Source of the DNA: Pseudoxanthomonas mexicana
GTDB taxonomy: Bacteria; Pseudomonadota; Gammaproteobacteria; Xanthomonadales; Xanthomonadaceae
Length of the DNA: 43,611 nucleotides
Direction of reading: 5' to 3'
NCBI RefSeq assembly: GCF_010093385.1
Contig: NZ_PDWV01000035.1
Span: forward strand, 1-43,611
In this document: one piece after another, positions 34,258-43,611 of the stretch
Numbering within the stretch: position 1 is the first letter of the stretch
How the letters are laid out: every line of letters starts with the position of its first letter
Made by a program: the position numbers and the translations under genes
Notes under the pieces: generated by a model
What the model saw: only the letters and a program-made list of their open reading frames with translations
Told to the model about the DNA's origin: nothing
The model's database searches: none

Positions 34258-34809
34258 TCAGAGCATGCCGGTTTCCAGCTTGGCGGCTTCGGACATCATG
34301 TGGCGCCCCCACGGCGGGGCGAACACCAGTTCGACATCGGCCTCGGCCACGGGGGGGGTCATTTCCAGCTTGCTGCGCACGTCGTCGACCAGGATCTCGC
34401 CCATGCCGCAGCCGGGGGCGGTCAGCGTCATCTTCACTTCGACGCCGCGCTGGCCATCCTCGCGGGTGTTGAGGTTGGCTTCGTACACCAGGCCCAGGTC
34501 GACGATGTTGAAGGGGATTTCCGGATCGAAGCAGGTGCGCAGCTGGTTCCAGACCAGCGCCTCGACCTCGTCGTCGCTGGCGTTCTCGGGCAGCGAAAGC
34601 GGTTCGGTGGGTTCCTTGCCGATGGCGTCGCCGTCCTTGCCGGCGATGCGGAACAGGTTGCCTTCCACGAAGACGGTGTAGCTGCCGCCGAGCGCCTGGG
34701 TGATATAGCCGTAACTGCCGGCCGGCAGGGTGACGAGTTCGCCCTGCGGCACCAGCACGGCCGCGCAATCGCGGGAGAATTGGACGGGTTCGCTGCTGCG
34801 GGAATACAT
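34258..34809 (-). CDS. sufT: Putative Fe-S cluster assembly protein SufT
   Basis: DUF59/MIP18-family protein that helps load iron-sulfur clusters into target proteins. About 183 aa from MYSRSSEPVQFSRDCAAVLV, the usual xanthomonad start; an upstream in-frame ATG at 34845 would give 12 more residues. The DUF59 core has DPEIPFNIVDLGLVYE and the Cys motif TAPGCGMGEILVDDVRSKL. A -10-like TACAAT on the minus strand lies at 34854-34859, close enough that the ATG at 34845 would be almost leaderless, which supports the shorter start. Confidence 0.93.
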   Translation of the reverse strand: MYSRSSEPVQFSRDCAAVLVPQGELVTLPAGSYGYITQALGGSYTVFVEGNLFRIAGKDGDAIGKEPTEPLSLPENASDDEVEALVWNQLRTCFDPEIPFNIVDLGLVYEANLNTREDGQRGVEVKMTLTAPGCGMGEILVDDVRSKLEMTPPVAEADVELVFAPPWGRHMMSEAAKLETGML

Positions 34810-34919
34810 GCCGGACCAGATGGGGGCGCGCGTTGGGCGCTGCAAGGCGGCCTATTGTAGCGCCCGCGCCCCGGCGGTCGCGTTCAGGCCGTATCCTTGG
34901 CAGCCCTGTCGGAGTCTCC

Positions 34920-35333
34920 ATGTCCCCTGCCCCGCGTCGCAACGCCCGCTGGCTTGTTCCCCTGATGCTCGTGCTGGCCAGTGCCTGCGTGCTGCTGATC
35001 TGGGTGGCGCTGGCGGTCTACCTGCAACGGCAGGCCGGCTGGATGGCCCTGCTGGCCGCGCTGGACGTGGTACTGGTCGTGCGCCTGGGCGGCATGGCCG
35101 CCGGCCCGCGCCGCGCGGTGCTGGCGGCGCTGGTGACGGTGGCGATCTGCGCGCTGGCGCTGTGGACCATCGCTGGCACCCAGATGGGCTTCCCGTTCGG
35201 GCTCAGCCCCTGGGATTCCGTGCTGCGGCTGGGCGCGCACCACGCATGGACGCTGATTTCCCTGACCACCACGCCGTTGGATGTGGTGGCATTGCTGGTG
35301 GCGCCGCTGCTGGCGGCGTGGTGGACGCGCTGA
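34920..35333 (+). CDS. Small inner membrane protein, unknown function
   Basis: A 137-aa protein with about four membrane helices: WLVPLMLVLASACVLLIWVA, WMALLAALDVVLVVRLGGM, AVLAALVTVAICALALWTIA and LDVVALLVAPLLAAWW, with an amphipathic stretch between the third and fourth. A GGAG ribosome-binding site lies 5-8 nt before the ATG. Divergent from sufT. No family recognised. Confidence 0.82.
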   Translation: MSPAPRRNARWLVPLMLVLASACVLLIWVALAVYLQRQAGWMALLAALDVVLVVRLGGMAAGPRRAVLAALVTVAICALALWTIAGTQMGFPFGLSPWDSVLRLGAHHAWTLISLTTTPLDVVALLVAPLLAAWWTR

Positions 35334-35340
35334 GGCCACC

Positions 35341-37521
35341 TCAGGCCGGCGTCCGCAGTACACGTTCGCCATTCGGCGCAGAGGTGACCGAGAACGTTTC
35401 GCGCAGCAATGCCGCTTCGATATGGGTCGCGTCGTCGTAGAGCCGCTGGCCGCACAGGTCTGCCGGCAGCAGCAGGAACTGGACGTTGCAGGCACCGGCG
35501 GCATCGCGCTGGAACAGGCCCACGCCGTGGTGACGCGTCTGCACGTGGCGGATGCGTGGGTCTCCGGCCGCCAGCAGGGCATCCAGCCCGGCGACCAGGC
35601 GCTCGCCCGCCGCGGCGGTGGCGGGATCGGCCTTCGCCGCGTCCGCCATGATGGTCGAGAGCGTGGATGACGAGATCGCCGGCGCCGTGAACTCCACGGT
35701 CTTGCCGGAATGCCGGGTGGCGAAACTGGCGTGGATGTCGCCCGACAACACCACCGCACCGGCCGTGCGGTCCAGCGCCGCCACCAGCGCATCGCGCTGC
35801 ACGCCGAAACCATCCCACTGATCGACGTTGAGGTAGAACTTTCTTCGGAGCAACGGCGGCGCTTCCAGCGCGGGATGGGACAGGTCCAGTACCATTGGCG
35901 TCATCGACTCCGAACTGGCGACGAGAAAAGTGCGCGACGCGTCCTGAACCAGCTGCGTGGCCAGCCACGCCTGCTGCGCTTCGCCCAGCGCGGGTGGCAA
36001 TGCACCGTCGGCCTGGCGCAGGGCGAGCAGCAGGTCGTAGCTGTCCTTCACCACCATGTAGCGGCTGCCGAGGTGGCTGAAGAGCGCGCTCTTGCCGAAC
36101 GCCAGCCACGGCAGGCCGCGCGGATAGTCGTCGCCGGCTTCCGGCGGAAGCTCGACGCCCATGAAAGCCGGTACCGCAGCGTTGTAGCGCGCCAGCACAT
36201 CGCGCACCACGTACACCGCCATCGGCTGGGCGGAGAGGATCGCCGCCCGCGCCGCGGCAGCCTTCCGGTCCACGCCGGCGTCGGTATAGGCACGGGTCAG
36301 CGCGCGCCGCAGCGGCTTGCGCAGAGCCTTCCAGCGGTCGTCGGCGAGATCGAGATATGGCATCAGCGCGGGCGCCAGCGTCGGCCATGCCATGCCCAGG
36401 TGCGGGGCCAGTCGCCGCAGCGCGACCTCGTCATACGCCAAGGCGCCCGGGAAGGCATCTTCGGGGATCGGATGGTCCGGCCGGTGGCTGCGATAGTCGA
36501 GCAACACCAGGCTGGCGTCGCGCCCGTAGTCCAGCCGTCGCCACAGCCTTGCATGTGGATGCAGGCGCGCTTCGTCCACCGTCTGTACGCCTGCGGCGTC
36601 CACTTCGCCAACGTCGACATCGACGGGCATGTACTCGAAATAGGCTCGCTCGGCGTTACGGCGGCGGCGGGCATCGCGTTCCTCCTGCCGGCCGTCCTCA
36701 TAGGTCGCGTGGTCCTGCCAGCAGTCGTCGCTGAACTCGTGGTCGTCCCAGATGGCGATCAATGGCGCACGCTCCAACAGCGCCTGCAGCACGCTGTCGG
36801 TGCGGTATTGGCGATGCAGCTGGCGGTAGTTGTCCAGGCTGGCCGCGGCGAGGTAACCGCCCCCCACGGCGCCCACCCGAAGCGCGCCGTCCATGTCGTC
36901 GAAGATGATGCCGCGTGCGCCATCGGCGCGCTGGAAACTGGTGTCACCGACCGACTCGTAGACGAAGTCACCCAGGTGCAGCACGAAATCGAGGTCTTCC
37001 CGCAGAAGCGGCACCAGGCTGTTGTACCAGCGCCCACCGTAGTCCTGGCAGCTCATGAAGGCAAAACGCAACGGTGGTGTCGGCGCGTCGGCTGCCGGCG
37101 CGGTGCGCGTGATGCCCACCGGCGAAGAGATCCACGCGTCGCCCTCGCGGCGCAGGAAGCGGAAGTGGTAGCGCCGTCCCGGCTGCAGCTCCTGCACGCG
37201 CACGCGCAGGCAGTGGTCGTACTCGGCGTGAGCGGTAAGCTCGCGCTCGATGCGCAGTTGCGAGAACGCAGCGTCGTCCGCCACCTGCAGGCGCACCGCG
37301 ACATCGCTCCCGGCCGCATCGGGGACACGCGTCCACAGCAGCACGCGGTCCGGTCGCGGATCCCCGGACGCAACGGATTGCGGGAACGCATCGCGCCGCA
37401 CTGCGGGCACGGCCAGGGCGGGAAACCACCGGCTCGCGAACGGCAGGCTGGCGGCGGCCAGCGTCAGTTTGAGGAACGCACGCCGTGAGGGGCGCGGCGC
37501 GGGGGGATCGGAGACGTTCAC
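35341..37521 (-). CDS. PhoD-like alkaline phosphatase, Tat-exported
   Basis: A 726-aa metallophosphatase. The GTG start at 37521 has GGAG 6 nt upstream and gives a twin-arginine signal (SRRAFLKLTLAAASLPFA) at residues 12-29. An N-terminal Fn3-like domain precedes the catalytic domain, where FMSCQDYGGRWYN, FVLHLGDFVYES, IWDDHEFSDDCW and VLSGDIHAS are the PhoD metal-ligand motifs. PhoD enzymes split phosphate mono- and diesters, use Ca and Fe, and fold before Tat export. It is divergent from a TonB-dependent receptor across 166 nt. At about 726 aa it is longer than typical PhoD, with extra sequence mid-domain. Confidence 0.92.
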   Translation of the reverse strand: MNVSDPPAPRPSRRAFLKLTLAAASLPFASRWFPALAVPAVRRDAFPQSVASGDPRPDRVLLWTRVPDAAGSDVAVRLQVADDAAFSQLRIERELTAHAEYDHCLRVRVQELQPGRRYHFRFLRREGDAWISSPVGITRTAPAADAPTPPLRFAFMSCQDYGGRWYNSLVPLLREDLDFVLHLGDFVYESVGDTSFQRADGARGIIFDDMDGALRVGAVGGGYLAAASLDNYRQLHRQYRTDSVLQALLERAPLIAIWDDHEFSDDCWQDHATYEDGRQEERDARRRRNAERAYFEYMPVDVDVGEVDAAGVQTVDEARLHPHARLWRRLDYGRDASLVLLDYRSHRPDHPIPEDAFPGALAYDEVALRRLAPHLGMAWPTLAPALMPYLDLADDRWKALRKPLRRALTRAYTDAGVDRKAAAARAAILSAQPMAVYVVRDVLARYNAAVPAFMGVELPPEAGDDYPRGLPWLAFGKSALFSHLGSRYMVVKDSYDLLLALRQADGALPPALGEAQQAWLATQLVQDASRTFLVASSESMTPMVLDLSHPALEAPPLLRRKFYLNVDQWDGFGVQRDALVAALDRTAGAVVLSGDIHASFATRHSGKTVEFTAPAISSSTLSTIMADAAKADPATAAAGERLVAGLDALLAAGDPRIRHVQTRHHGVGLFQRDAAGACNVQFLLLPADLCGQRLYDDATHIEAALLRETFSVTSAPNGERVLRTPA

Positions 37522-37687
37522 GCAGGGCTCCAGGTCGCAAAGCCGCGCAGCATCGCCGGCGCAGGTTGCGGTGATGTGGCAATCGCGCCCGTCATGGCGC
37601 AGCAACATGGAGCGGGCAGCCTGTGCCGTCGTCTCGTCGCGCATCGCGTGCGACGCATCGCCTTCCCACCCTTCGCCACGGTCTGCC

Positions 37688-40063
37688 ATGACTCCCTGCA
37701 CCCGCACCGCGCGTCGCCCCGCCCGCCGCTCCCTCACCATCGCGCTCTGCATGGCGCTGGCCTGTCCTGCCACCGTGCTGGCGCAGCAGACCGACGCGCC
37801 GGATGCCGGCAGCGCCACGCAGTTGGACACCATCGTGGTGACTGCGCAGAAGCGCGAGCAGCAGGTGTCGGAAGTGCCGATCGCGATCACCGCGTACTCA
37901 GGCGACTTCCTCGACCGCCAGGGCATGACCACGCTGGGCGATCTCGCCGGTTTCGTACCCGGCCTGCAGGTGCAGGAACAGAGCCCGAACAATCCCGGCT
38001 ACGTGATCCGCGGCATCACCTCCGACAGCGGCGAAGCCAATGTGCAGCCGCGCATATCGGTGTTCCAGGACGGCGTGTCGATCAGCCGCCCGCGCGGCGC
38101 CTCGGCGGCCCTGTTCGACATGGAGCGCGTGGAGGGGCTGCGCGGCCCGCAGGGCACGCTGTTCGGCCGCGCCGCCCAGGGCGGCGCCGTGCACTACATC
38201 CAGAACAAGGCCAAGGACGCCAACCGTGGCGCCTTTGAAGTCGGCACCGGCAGCGACAGCCAGCGCCTGGCCAGCGGCTACTTCAACGCGCAGATCGCAC
38301 CGGAAGCGCTGGCCGCGCGCGTAGCGGTCTTCCACGAAGAACGCGACGGCAGCATCGACAACGCGGCCGGCGGCACGCTCAACGGTAAGGACACCACGGC
38401 CTTACGCGCCAGCCTGGGCGCCCTGATCGGCGAGGCCAGCCGGATCGACCTGATCGCCAACTATCAGAAAGACACGCCGCCGGGCACGGCCTTCATCAGC
38501 GGCACGATCCCCAACCGCCAGGGCAGCACCACGCCGTACGCGGACGCCGAGCTCAACCGCGGCGACGAACTCGGCCTGGACCGCACCGTGCGCAGCCTGA
38601 CCGCGCTGGGCTCGTTCGCGCTGGGCGAAAACTGGACGCTGGACACCATCGGCGGCTGGCGCAGCTTCGACTCGCATGAGGAATTCGACGCCGACGGCTC
38701 GCGCCTGAAGGCGATGGAATTCGCCGAGATCGCCCAGGGCGACCAGTGGAGCCAGGAATTCCGCTTCAACTTCGACAACGGCGAAAGCTTCGCCGGCTTC
38801 TTCGGCGCCAGCTATTTCGTCGAAGATGGCTCGCAGTACGTACCGTTCGCCACCGACGAGCGCAGCCTGTTGGCGCTGCTGTCGCAGAACGCGGCTTTCC
38901 GCCAGCAGATCGGCGCGCTGCTCGGCGGCATTCCGTTCCCGGCGATCCCGCTGTTCGGACCGGACGGTGACCCCTTCGTGTCCTACACGCTGCCGGGCGG
39001 CCTGCACGCCCTGCTCAACCCCGACCATCGCGAAGCCTTCGCCAACTACGGCACGACGAAAGCGTGGGACGTGTTCCTCGACGGCACCTGGCGCGCCACG
39101 CCGTCATTGGAACTGAGCGCCGGCCTGCGCGCGACATGGGAAAAGCAGACTGCGGGCTATAAGGGTTTCGCCGGCAACGCGCCGACACTGTTCAATGGCC
39201 TGGGTGCCGGCCTACCCGCGCCGCTGGCCGGCAACAACATCCTCAATAGCGCCACGGCCGGCAAGCTGGAGCGCAGCGAGGATTTCGATTCGGTGGTCGG
39301 TCGCGTGGCCGCGCGTTACGCCTTCTCGCCCACGCTGAGCGCCTTCGCCACGGTCTCTCGCGGCCGCCGGCCCAACGTCATCGACATCACGCCGCAGCGC
39401 AGCCAGGTGCTGCCCGCAGAGATCGTCAACAGCTATGAGGTGGGCATCAAGGGCGGCACCGCCGGCGGTCGCTTGGCCTATGAAGTGTCCGCCTACTGGT
39501 ACGACTACAGCGACTTCCAGACGCAAATCCCCAATCCCAGCGGCGGCGCGCCGTTCCTGATCCCGACCAATGGCGGCAACGCCACCGCCAAGGGCGTGGA
39601 AGCCTCGATCACCGGCGAACTGGCGACGGGCCTCGTACTCTTCGCCAACTACGCGTGGACCCACGCGCGCTTCGACGACCGCGACGACGACGGCAATCCG
39701 CAGCTCTACGCGGGCCATCGCTTCCGTCTGACTCCGGACCACGCTGCCGCGATCGGCCTGGATTGGCGCGTGCCGATGGGTGCCGCCAGTTTCTACCTGC
39801 GTCCCTCCTACAGCTGGAAGTCGAAGGTGTTCTTCGAAGACGAGAACACCCCGGGCCTGGAACAGGATGCGTACGGCATCTTCAACCTGCGGATGGGCGT
39901 GACGCTCGCCGACGGCCGCTGGGACATCGGCGTGTGGGGCAGCAACCTGACCGGCGAGGACTACCTGATCGACGCCGGCAACACCGGCCGCCAGTTCGGC
40001 ACGCCGACCTTCGTCGCCGGCCAGCCGCGCGCGTACGGCATCACCGCCAAGGTCAGGTTCTGA
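37688..40063 (+). CDS. TonB-dependent outer membrane receptor
   Basis: A 791-aa beta-barrel transporter energised by TonB-ExbB-ExbD. The signal peptide ends near VLAQ (about residue 32). The TonB box is LDTIVVTAQKRE at residues 46-57. The plug domain (VPIAITAYSGDFLDRQGMTT, RGITSDSGEANVQPRISVFQ and RGPQGTLFGRAAQGGAVHYI) runs to about residue 180, then the barrel ends in the terminal Phe of ITAKVRF. The ligand is unknown; with a divergent PhoD phosphatase it could be a phosphate-containing compound. No FecR/sigma pair lies next to it. Confidence 0.95.
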   Translation: MTPCTRTARRPARRSLTIALCMALACPATVLAQQTDAPDAGSATQLDTIVVTAQKREQQVSEVPIAITAYSGDFLDRQGMTTLGDLAGFVPGLQVQEQSPNNPGYVIRGITSDSGEANVQPRISVFQDGVSISRPRGASAALFDMERVEGLRGPQGTLFGRAAQGGAVHYIQNKAKDANRGAFEVGTGSDSQRLASGYFNAQIAPEALAARVAVFHEERDGSIDNAAGGTLNGKDTTALRASLGALIGEASRIDLIANYQKDTPPGTAFISGTIPNRQGSTTPYADAELNRGDELGLDRTVRSLTALGSFALGENWTLDTIGGWRSFDSHEEFDADGSRLKAMEFAEIAQGDQWSQEFRFNFDNGESFAGFFGASYFVEDGSQYVPFATDERSLLALLSQNAAFRQQIGALLGGIPFPAIPLFGPDGDPFVSYTLPGGLHALLNPDHREAFANYGTTKAWDVFLDGTWRATPSLELSAGLRATWEKQTAGYKGFAGNAPTLFNGLGAGLPAPLAGNNILNSATAGKLERSEDFDSVVGRVAARYAFSPTLSAFATVSRGRRPNVIDITPQRSQVLPAEIVNSYEVGIKGGTAGGRLAYEVSAYWYDYSDFQTQIPNPSGGAPFLIPTNGGNATAKGVEASITGELATGLVLFANYAWTHARFDDRDDDGNPQLYAGHRFRLTPDHAAAIGLDWRVPMGAASFYLRPSYSWKSKVFFEDENTPGLEQDAYGIFNLRMGVTLADGRWDIGVWGSNLTGEDYLIDAGNTGRQFGTPTFVAGQPRAYGITAKVRF

Positions 40064-40087
40064 TACGGCCTGCCGCACCCCATGAAA

Positions 40088-40108
40088 AAGCCGGGCGATG
40101 CCCGGCTT
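40088..40108. terminator. Bidirectional terminator between TonB receptor and pntB
   Basis: AAGCCGGGC/GCCCGGCTT pairs across a 3-nt GAT loop, with TCTTCTTT on the plus side and TTTCATG on the minus side. It serves the convergent receptor and pntB genes. Confidence 0.88.
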
Positions 40109-40138
40109 CTTCTTTGCCGCTGGTGCGCCTGCATGCGT

Positions 40139-41526
<1,388 letters not shown>

Positions 41527-41530
<4 letters not shown>

Positions 41531-42036
41531 GCCTGGCTCCCCCCGGAAGACGACGCGACCTGCTTGTCCAGCCGATGGTGTTCACGCATCTCGATGGCGG
41601 TCTTCAGCAGCCCCACCATGCCCAGGCCGAACGCGATCAGTCCCAACGACAACTGGTTCACCACTGTCGTATCGGCCAGATACGCACCGACCAGTCCGGC
41701 CACCATGGAGGTGAGCGTGTAGAAGGACAGCAGGACGAGCATCCAGCGTCCCTTGCGCGGGTCCTGCCAGACGCGCCTGGAGACGTCGTTCTGCGTTCTG
41801 GTGGGATCCTGCAGCGAGGACAGGCCGATGCCGATGCCGGCGTACAGCAGTACATAGTTGAAATCGTCGTAGACCGTCGCCCCGATGTCTGTGCCGGCCA
41901 TCGCGAGCGACCAGCCCGCTTTGGCCCCGTACCCCAGCGCCACCAGCAACGCCGGGTACTGCAGGTAGCTCAACCACTGGAAGAGGTCGCGCGCGGTGGC
42001 GCCGGCGCGCGCGGGCATGATCGGCGTGCTGCTCAC
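41527..42036 (-). CDS. Membrane protein of unknown function inserted in the pnt operon
   Basis: A 169-aa protein with about four hydrophobic segments: LQYPALLVALGYGAKAGWSL, VLLYAGIGIGLSSL, MLVLLSFYTLTSMVAGLVGA and LSLGLIAFGLGMVGLLKTAI. Soluble ends are charged. It overlaps pntA2 upstream (ATGA) and pntB downstream (ATGA), so it is translated together with both subunits. It is not one of the standard Pnt polypeptides I know; it may be an accessory or assembly protein. Confidence 0.82.
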
Positions 42037-42329
42037 TTGCCACCCGCGGGCTTGCTGCTCTTGAACATCTCCAGCATCCGCTCGGTGACCACGTAGCCAC
42101 CCGCGGCGTTGCCCGCCCCGAGCAGCACGGCGATGAAGCCGATGGCCTTCTCCAGCGTCGTATCGGCGTGGCCCAGCACCACCATCGCGCCGATCAGCAC
42201 GATGCCGTGGATGAAGTTGGAGCCCGACATCAGCGGCGTGTGCAGGATCACCGGCACCCGCGAAATGATCACGTGCCCGGCGATGGCCGCCAGCATGAAG
42301 ATGTACAGCGCCACGAACCCGTCGCTCAT
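42033..42329 (-). CDS. pntA2: NAD(P) transhydrogenase subunit alpha, part 2 (membrane part)
   Basis: The short membrane subunit of the split alpha chain. About 98 aa from MSDGFVALYIFMLAAIAGHV, with helices followed by VPVILHTPLMSGSNFIHGIV and FIAVLLGAGNAAGGYVVTER, the typical PntA2 composition. A GGGGGAG precedes this ATG; a Met 12 nt upstream is an alternative. It lies first in the pntA2-membrane protein-pntB unit. The dI NAD-binding part (pntA1), usually just upstream, is missing here. Confidence 0.93.
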   Translation of the reverse strand: MSDGFVALYIFMLAAIAGHVIISRVPVILHTPLMSGSNFIHGIVLIGAMVVLGHADTTLEKAIGFIAVLLGAGNAAGGYVVTERMLEMFKSSKPAGGK

Positions 42330-42574
42330 CCGCTCCCCCATCCTGTCCACGTTGTCGGCACCACCGCGCAGGGGCGGGGCGTGTTCCGCATCATAACCAT
42401 ACCTGAATCCACCGGGGCCCCAGCGGGGGCGTGTCAACCGGACGCGCCGTGGCGCGTTCCCCCCTGCGGTATCCACGGAGGATTGACCTTGACGCCCGTC
42501 CCCGCCACTGCGCATCCGCATCGCCCGCACCCGTGGTCGGATCGCGGCTGATTCACGGCACCGGCCGCTAAGCT
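42330..42574. other. Divergent promoter region between pntA2 and sigma gene
   Basis: About 245 nt with no credible gene on either strand, and in particular no pntA1 on the minus strand. Contains GC-rich dyads near 42412-42427. No sigma-70 promoter of good quality was found by eye. Confidence 0.5.
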
Positions 42575-43144
42575 ATGTTGGTGAGCACCGCCCCCCCTCC
42601 GTCGCCGGACACGGTGTCGTCCCCCGTCCCGGCGGCGACGCTGGAACGGTTCCTGGCCGACATCGGCCCGCGGGCGTTCCGTTTCGCCGAGGCCGGACTG
42701 CGCCACCGTGAGGCCGCGCTGGATGCGGTGCAGGACGCCATGATGAAGATGCTGGCCTACGCAGACCGCCCCGCCGAAGAATGGACCCCGCTGTTCTGGA
42801 GCATCCTGCGGCGGCGGATCGTGGACCTGCAGCGCCGCGCCAGCTTCCGGCTGCGCTGGCTGCTGCCCACCGGCGACCGTGGCGAGGAAGGCCCGGTGGA
42901 CTGGGCGCCCGACCTGGGCGCGGGACCCTCGCAGGCGCACGACCAGCGCGAGGCCTACGCGCGTCTGGTGAGAGCGCTGCGCGGCCTGCCGGCACGCCAG
43001 CGCGAAGCGTTCACGCTGCGCGTGCTGGAAGAACTTGACGTGGCGGACACCGCGCGCGTCATGGGCTGCTCGGAGGGATCGGTGAAGACCCACCTGTCCC
43101 GTGCGCGAGACGCCCTGCAGAAGCAACTGGAGGAATTCCGATGA
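42575..43144 (+). CDS. ECF-type RNA polymerase sigma factor
   Basis: A 189-aa sigma-70 family factor with regions 2 and 4 only. Region 2 is RHREAALDAVQDAMMKMLAY with RPAEEWTPLFWSILRRRIVDL. Region 4 is the HTH ALRGLPARQREAFTLRVLEE, then VADTARVMGCSEGSVKTHLSRA. Stop overlaps the next start (ATGA), typical of sigma/anti-sigma pairs. Confidence 0.92.
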   Translation: MLVSTAPPPSPDTVSSPVPAATLERFLADIGPRAFRFAEAGLRHREAALDAVQDAMMKMLAYADRPAEEWTPLFWSILRRRIVDLQRRASFRLRWLLPTGDRGEEGPVDWAPDLGAGPSQAHDQREAYARLVRALRGLPARQREAFTLRVLEELDVADTARVMGCSEGSVKTHLSRARDALQKQLEEFR

Positions 43145-43410
43145 CCCCCCACACTCCTGACGACGGCGGCTTCGATGCGCAGGCCCGCAGCCTGCATCGC
43201 GCGGCGCTGGCGCAGATGTCGCCTCAGACCCTGGCGCGCCTGCGCGCCGCCCGCCATGAAGCACAGCGCGCCGCGCCGGCGCCCGGCGGCGCGCGCCCGT
43301 GGCGCTGGCTCACCGCGACCGCGTTCACCGCCGTGCTGGCGGTCGGCGGCGGCCTGCGGGTCCTGCCGCAGGCGCCCCCCCCCCCCCCCGGAGCCCCGCC
43401 ACCCCACTGA
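43141..43410 (+). CDS. Probable anti-sigma or sigma-partner protein, truncated by a C tract
   Basis: Only 89 codons: MTPHTPDDGGFDAQARSLHR, then a cytoplasmic helix, and a membrane helix WLTATAFTAVLAVGGGLRVL near residues 55-75. A run of 15 C (43375-43389) follows, after which the frame closes quickly. The frame just beyond gives a more protein-like PLTAIS continuation. The C-run is a likely site of base-count error, so the true protein is probably longer. Its position right after a sigma gene and its single membrane span suggest an anti-sigma factor. Confidence 0.6.
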   Translation: MTPHTPDDGGFDAQARSLHRAALAQMSPQTLARLRAARHEAQRAAPAPGGARPWRWLTATAFTAVLAVGGGLRVLPQAPPPPPGAPPPH

Positions 43411-43448
43411 CAGCTATCTCCCCCCACGTCCTACGACCCCCGCAGGGG

Positions 43449-43610
43449 ATGGCGGCCGCGGTGGTGGACCTGGCCCTGTCGGCGGCGCCTGCATTCGCGC
43501 AGGCGGCGCTGACGCCCGAGCTGGAAGCCGCCGGGCGGGCCGTGCAGCGTGCCCCCCCGGCCGATGCCGACCAGTACGCCCCTGCCGAACTCGCCGCGGC
43601 CCGCCAGTGA
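43449..43610 (+). pseudogene. DUF4398-like N-terminal fragment at the right edge
   Basis: LALSAAPAFAQ is the end of a typical signal peptide, then ALTPELEAAGRAVQRA and ADADQYAPAELAAARQ, which look like the start of a DUF4398 periplasmic protein. The signal lacks its basic N-terminus, and the frame ends at TGA 43608-43610 after just 53 codons. With the C tract nearby, it looks like a broken or chimeric contig end rather than a real gene end. Confidence 0.4.
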
Positions 43611-43611
43611 C

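Noticed and set aside
42434-43264. 276-codon minus-strand frame as a possible pntA1
   Set aside because: It is antisense to the sigma factor, Arg/Gln/His-rich, and shows none of the NAD-binding motifs of PntA1.

Overview
The window is high-GC DNA from a gammaproteobacterium of the Xanthomonadaceae/Lysobacteraceae, most like Pseudoxanthomonas or a close relative. This rests on the housekeeping order tRNA-Tyr/Gly/Thr-tuf, ychF, pth, rplY, prs, tRNA-Gln, ispE, lolB, a TPR protein, then hemA-prfA, together with TonB-dependent and SufT/IlvE proteins of that family's type. No species call is possible from sequence alone. The left edge cuts tuf after 42 codons. The right edge runs into a 15-base C tract and scrambled-looking coding sequence, so both ends look like contig ends.

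Layout. 1-7.5 kb, minus strand: translation and envelope housekeeping (tuf, three tRNAs with a clear promoter, ychF, pth, rplY, prs, tRNA-Gln, ispE, lolB, TPR lipoprotein-partner gene). 7.5-12.8 kb, plus strand: hemA, prfA, a GNAT enzyme, moaB, a small HTH regulator, polyphosphate kinase 2 and a secreted protein of unknown function. 12.4-14.6 kb, minus: acylphosphatase, a TlpA-like thioredoxin lipoprotein and YihY. 14.6-16.8 kb, plus: wrbA, a DUF2069 membrane protein, a secreted protein and a half-length asparaginase-like protein, closed by a terminator.

16.9-28.1 kb is an accessory metabolic region. It holds a GNAT enzyme, three short-chain dehydrogenases (one clearly HdhA-like), a frameshifted NylB-like serine hydrolase, RidA, a DUF4287 protein, and a LysR/NTF2-like/SDR/alpha-beta hydrolase/GMC oxidoreductase block. 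It also holds an internally deleted second copy of the alpha/beta hydrolase.

28.1-33.1 kb contains a decayed low-GC gene and a roughly 2.29-kb tandem duplication of a secreted S8 (subtilisin-like) protease gene with its terminator. One protease copy is intact. The other is exactly one base shorter and frameshifted. A short copy of the ilvE 3' end left between the two copies marks the edge of the duplicated unit.

33.1-43.6 kb: ilvE, sufT, a small membrane protein, a Tat-exported PhoD-type phosphatase divergent from a TonB-dependent receptor, a proton-translocating transhydrogenase cluster (pntA2, an extra membrane protein, pntB, no pntA1 next to them), and an ECF-type sigma factor with a truncated partner.

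The most unusual points are: ispE has no stop codon before tRNA-Gln, so its frame runs through the tRNA into prs; the protease duplication and its ilvE scar; the decayed low-GC gene; and the rearranged pnt cluster. I saw no CRISPR array, transposase, integrase or rRNA.
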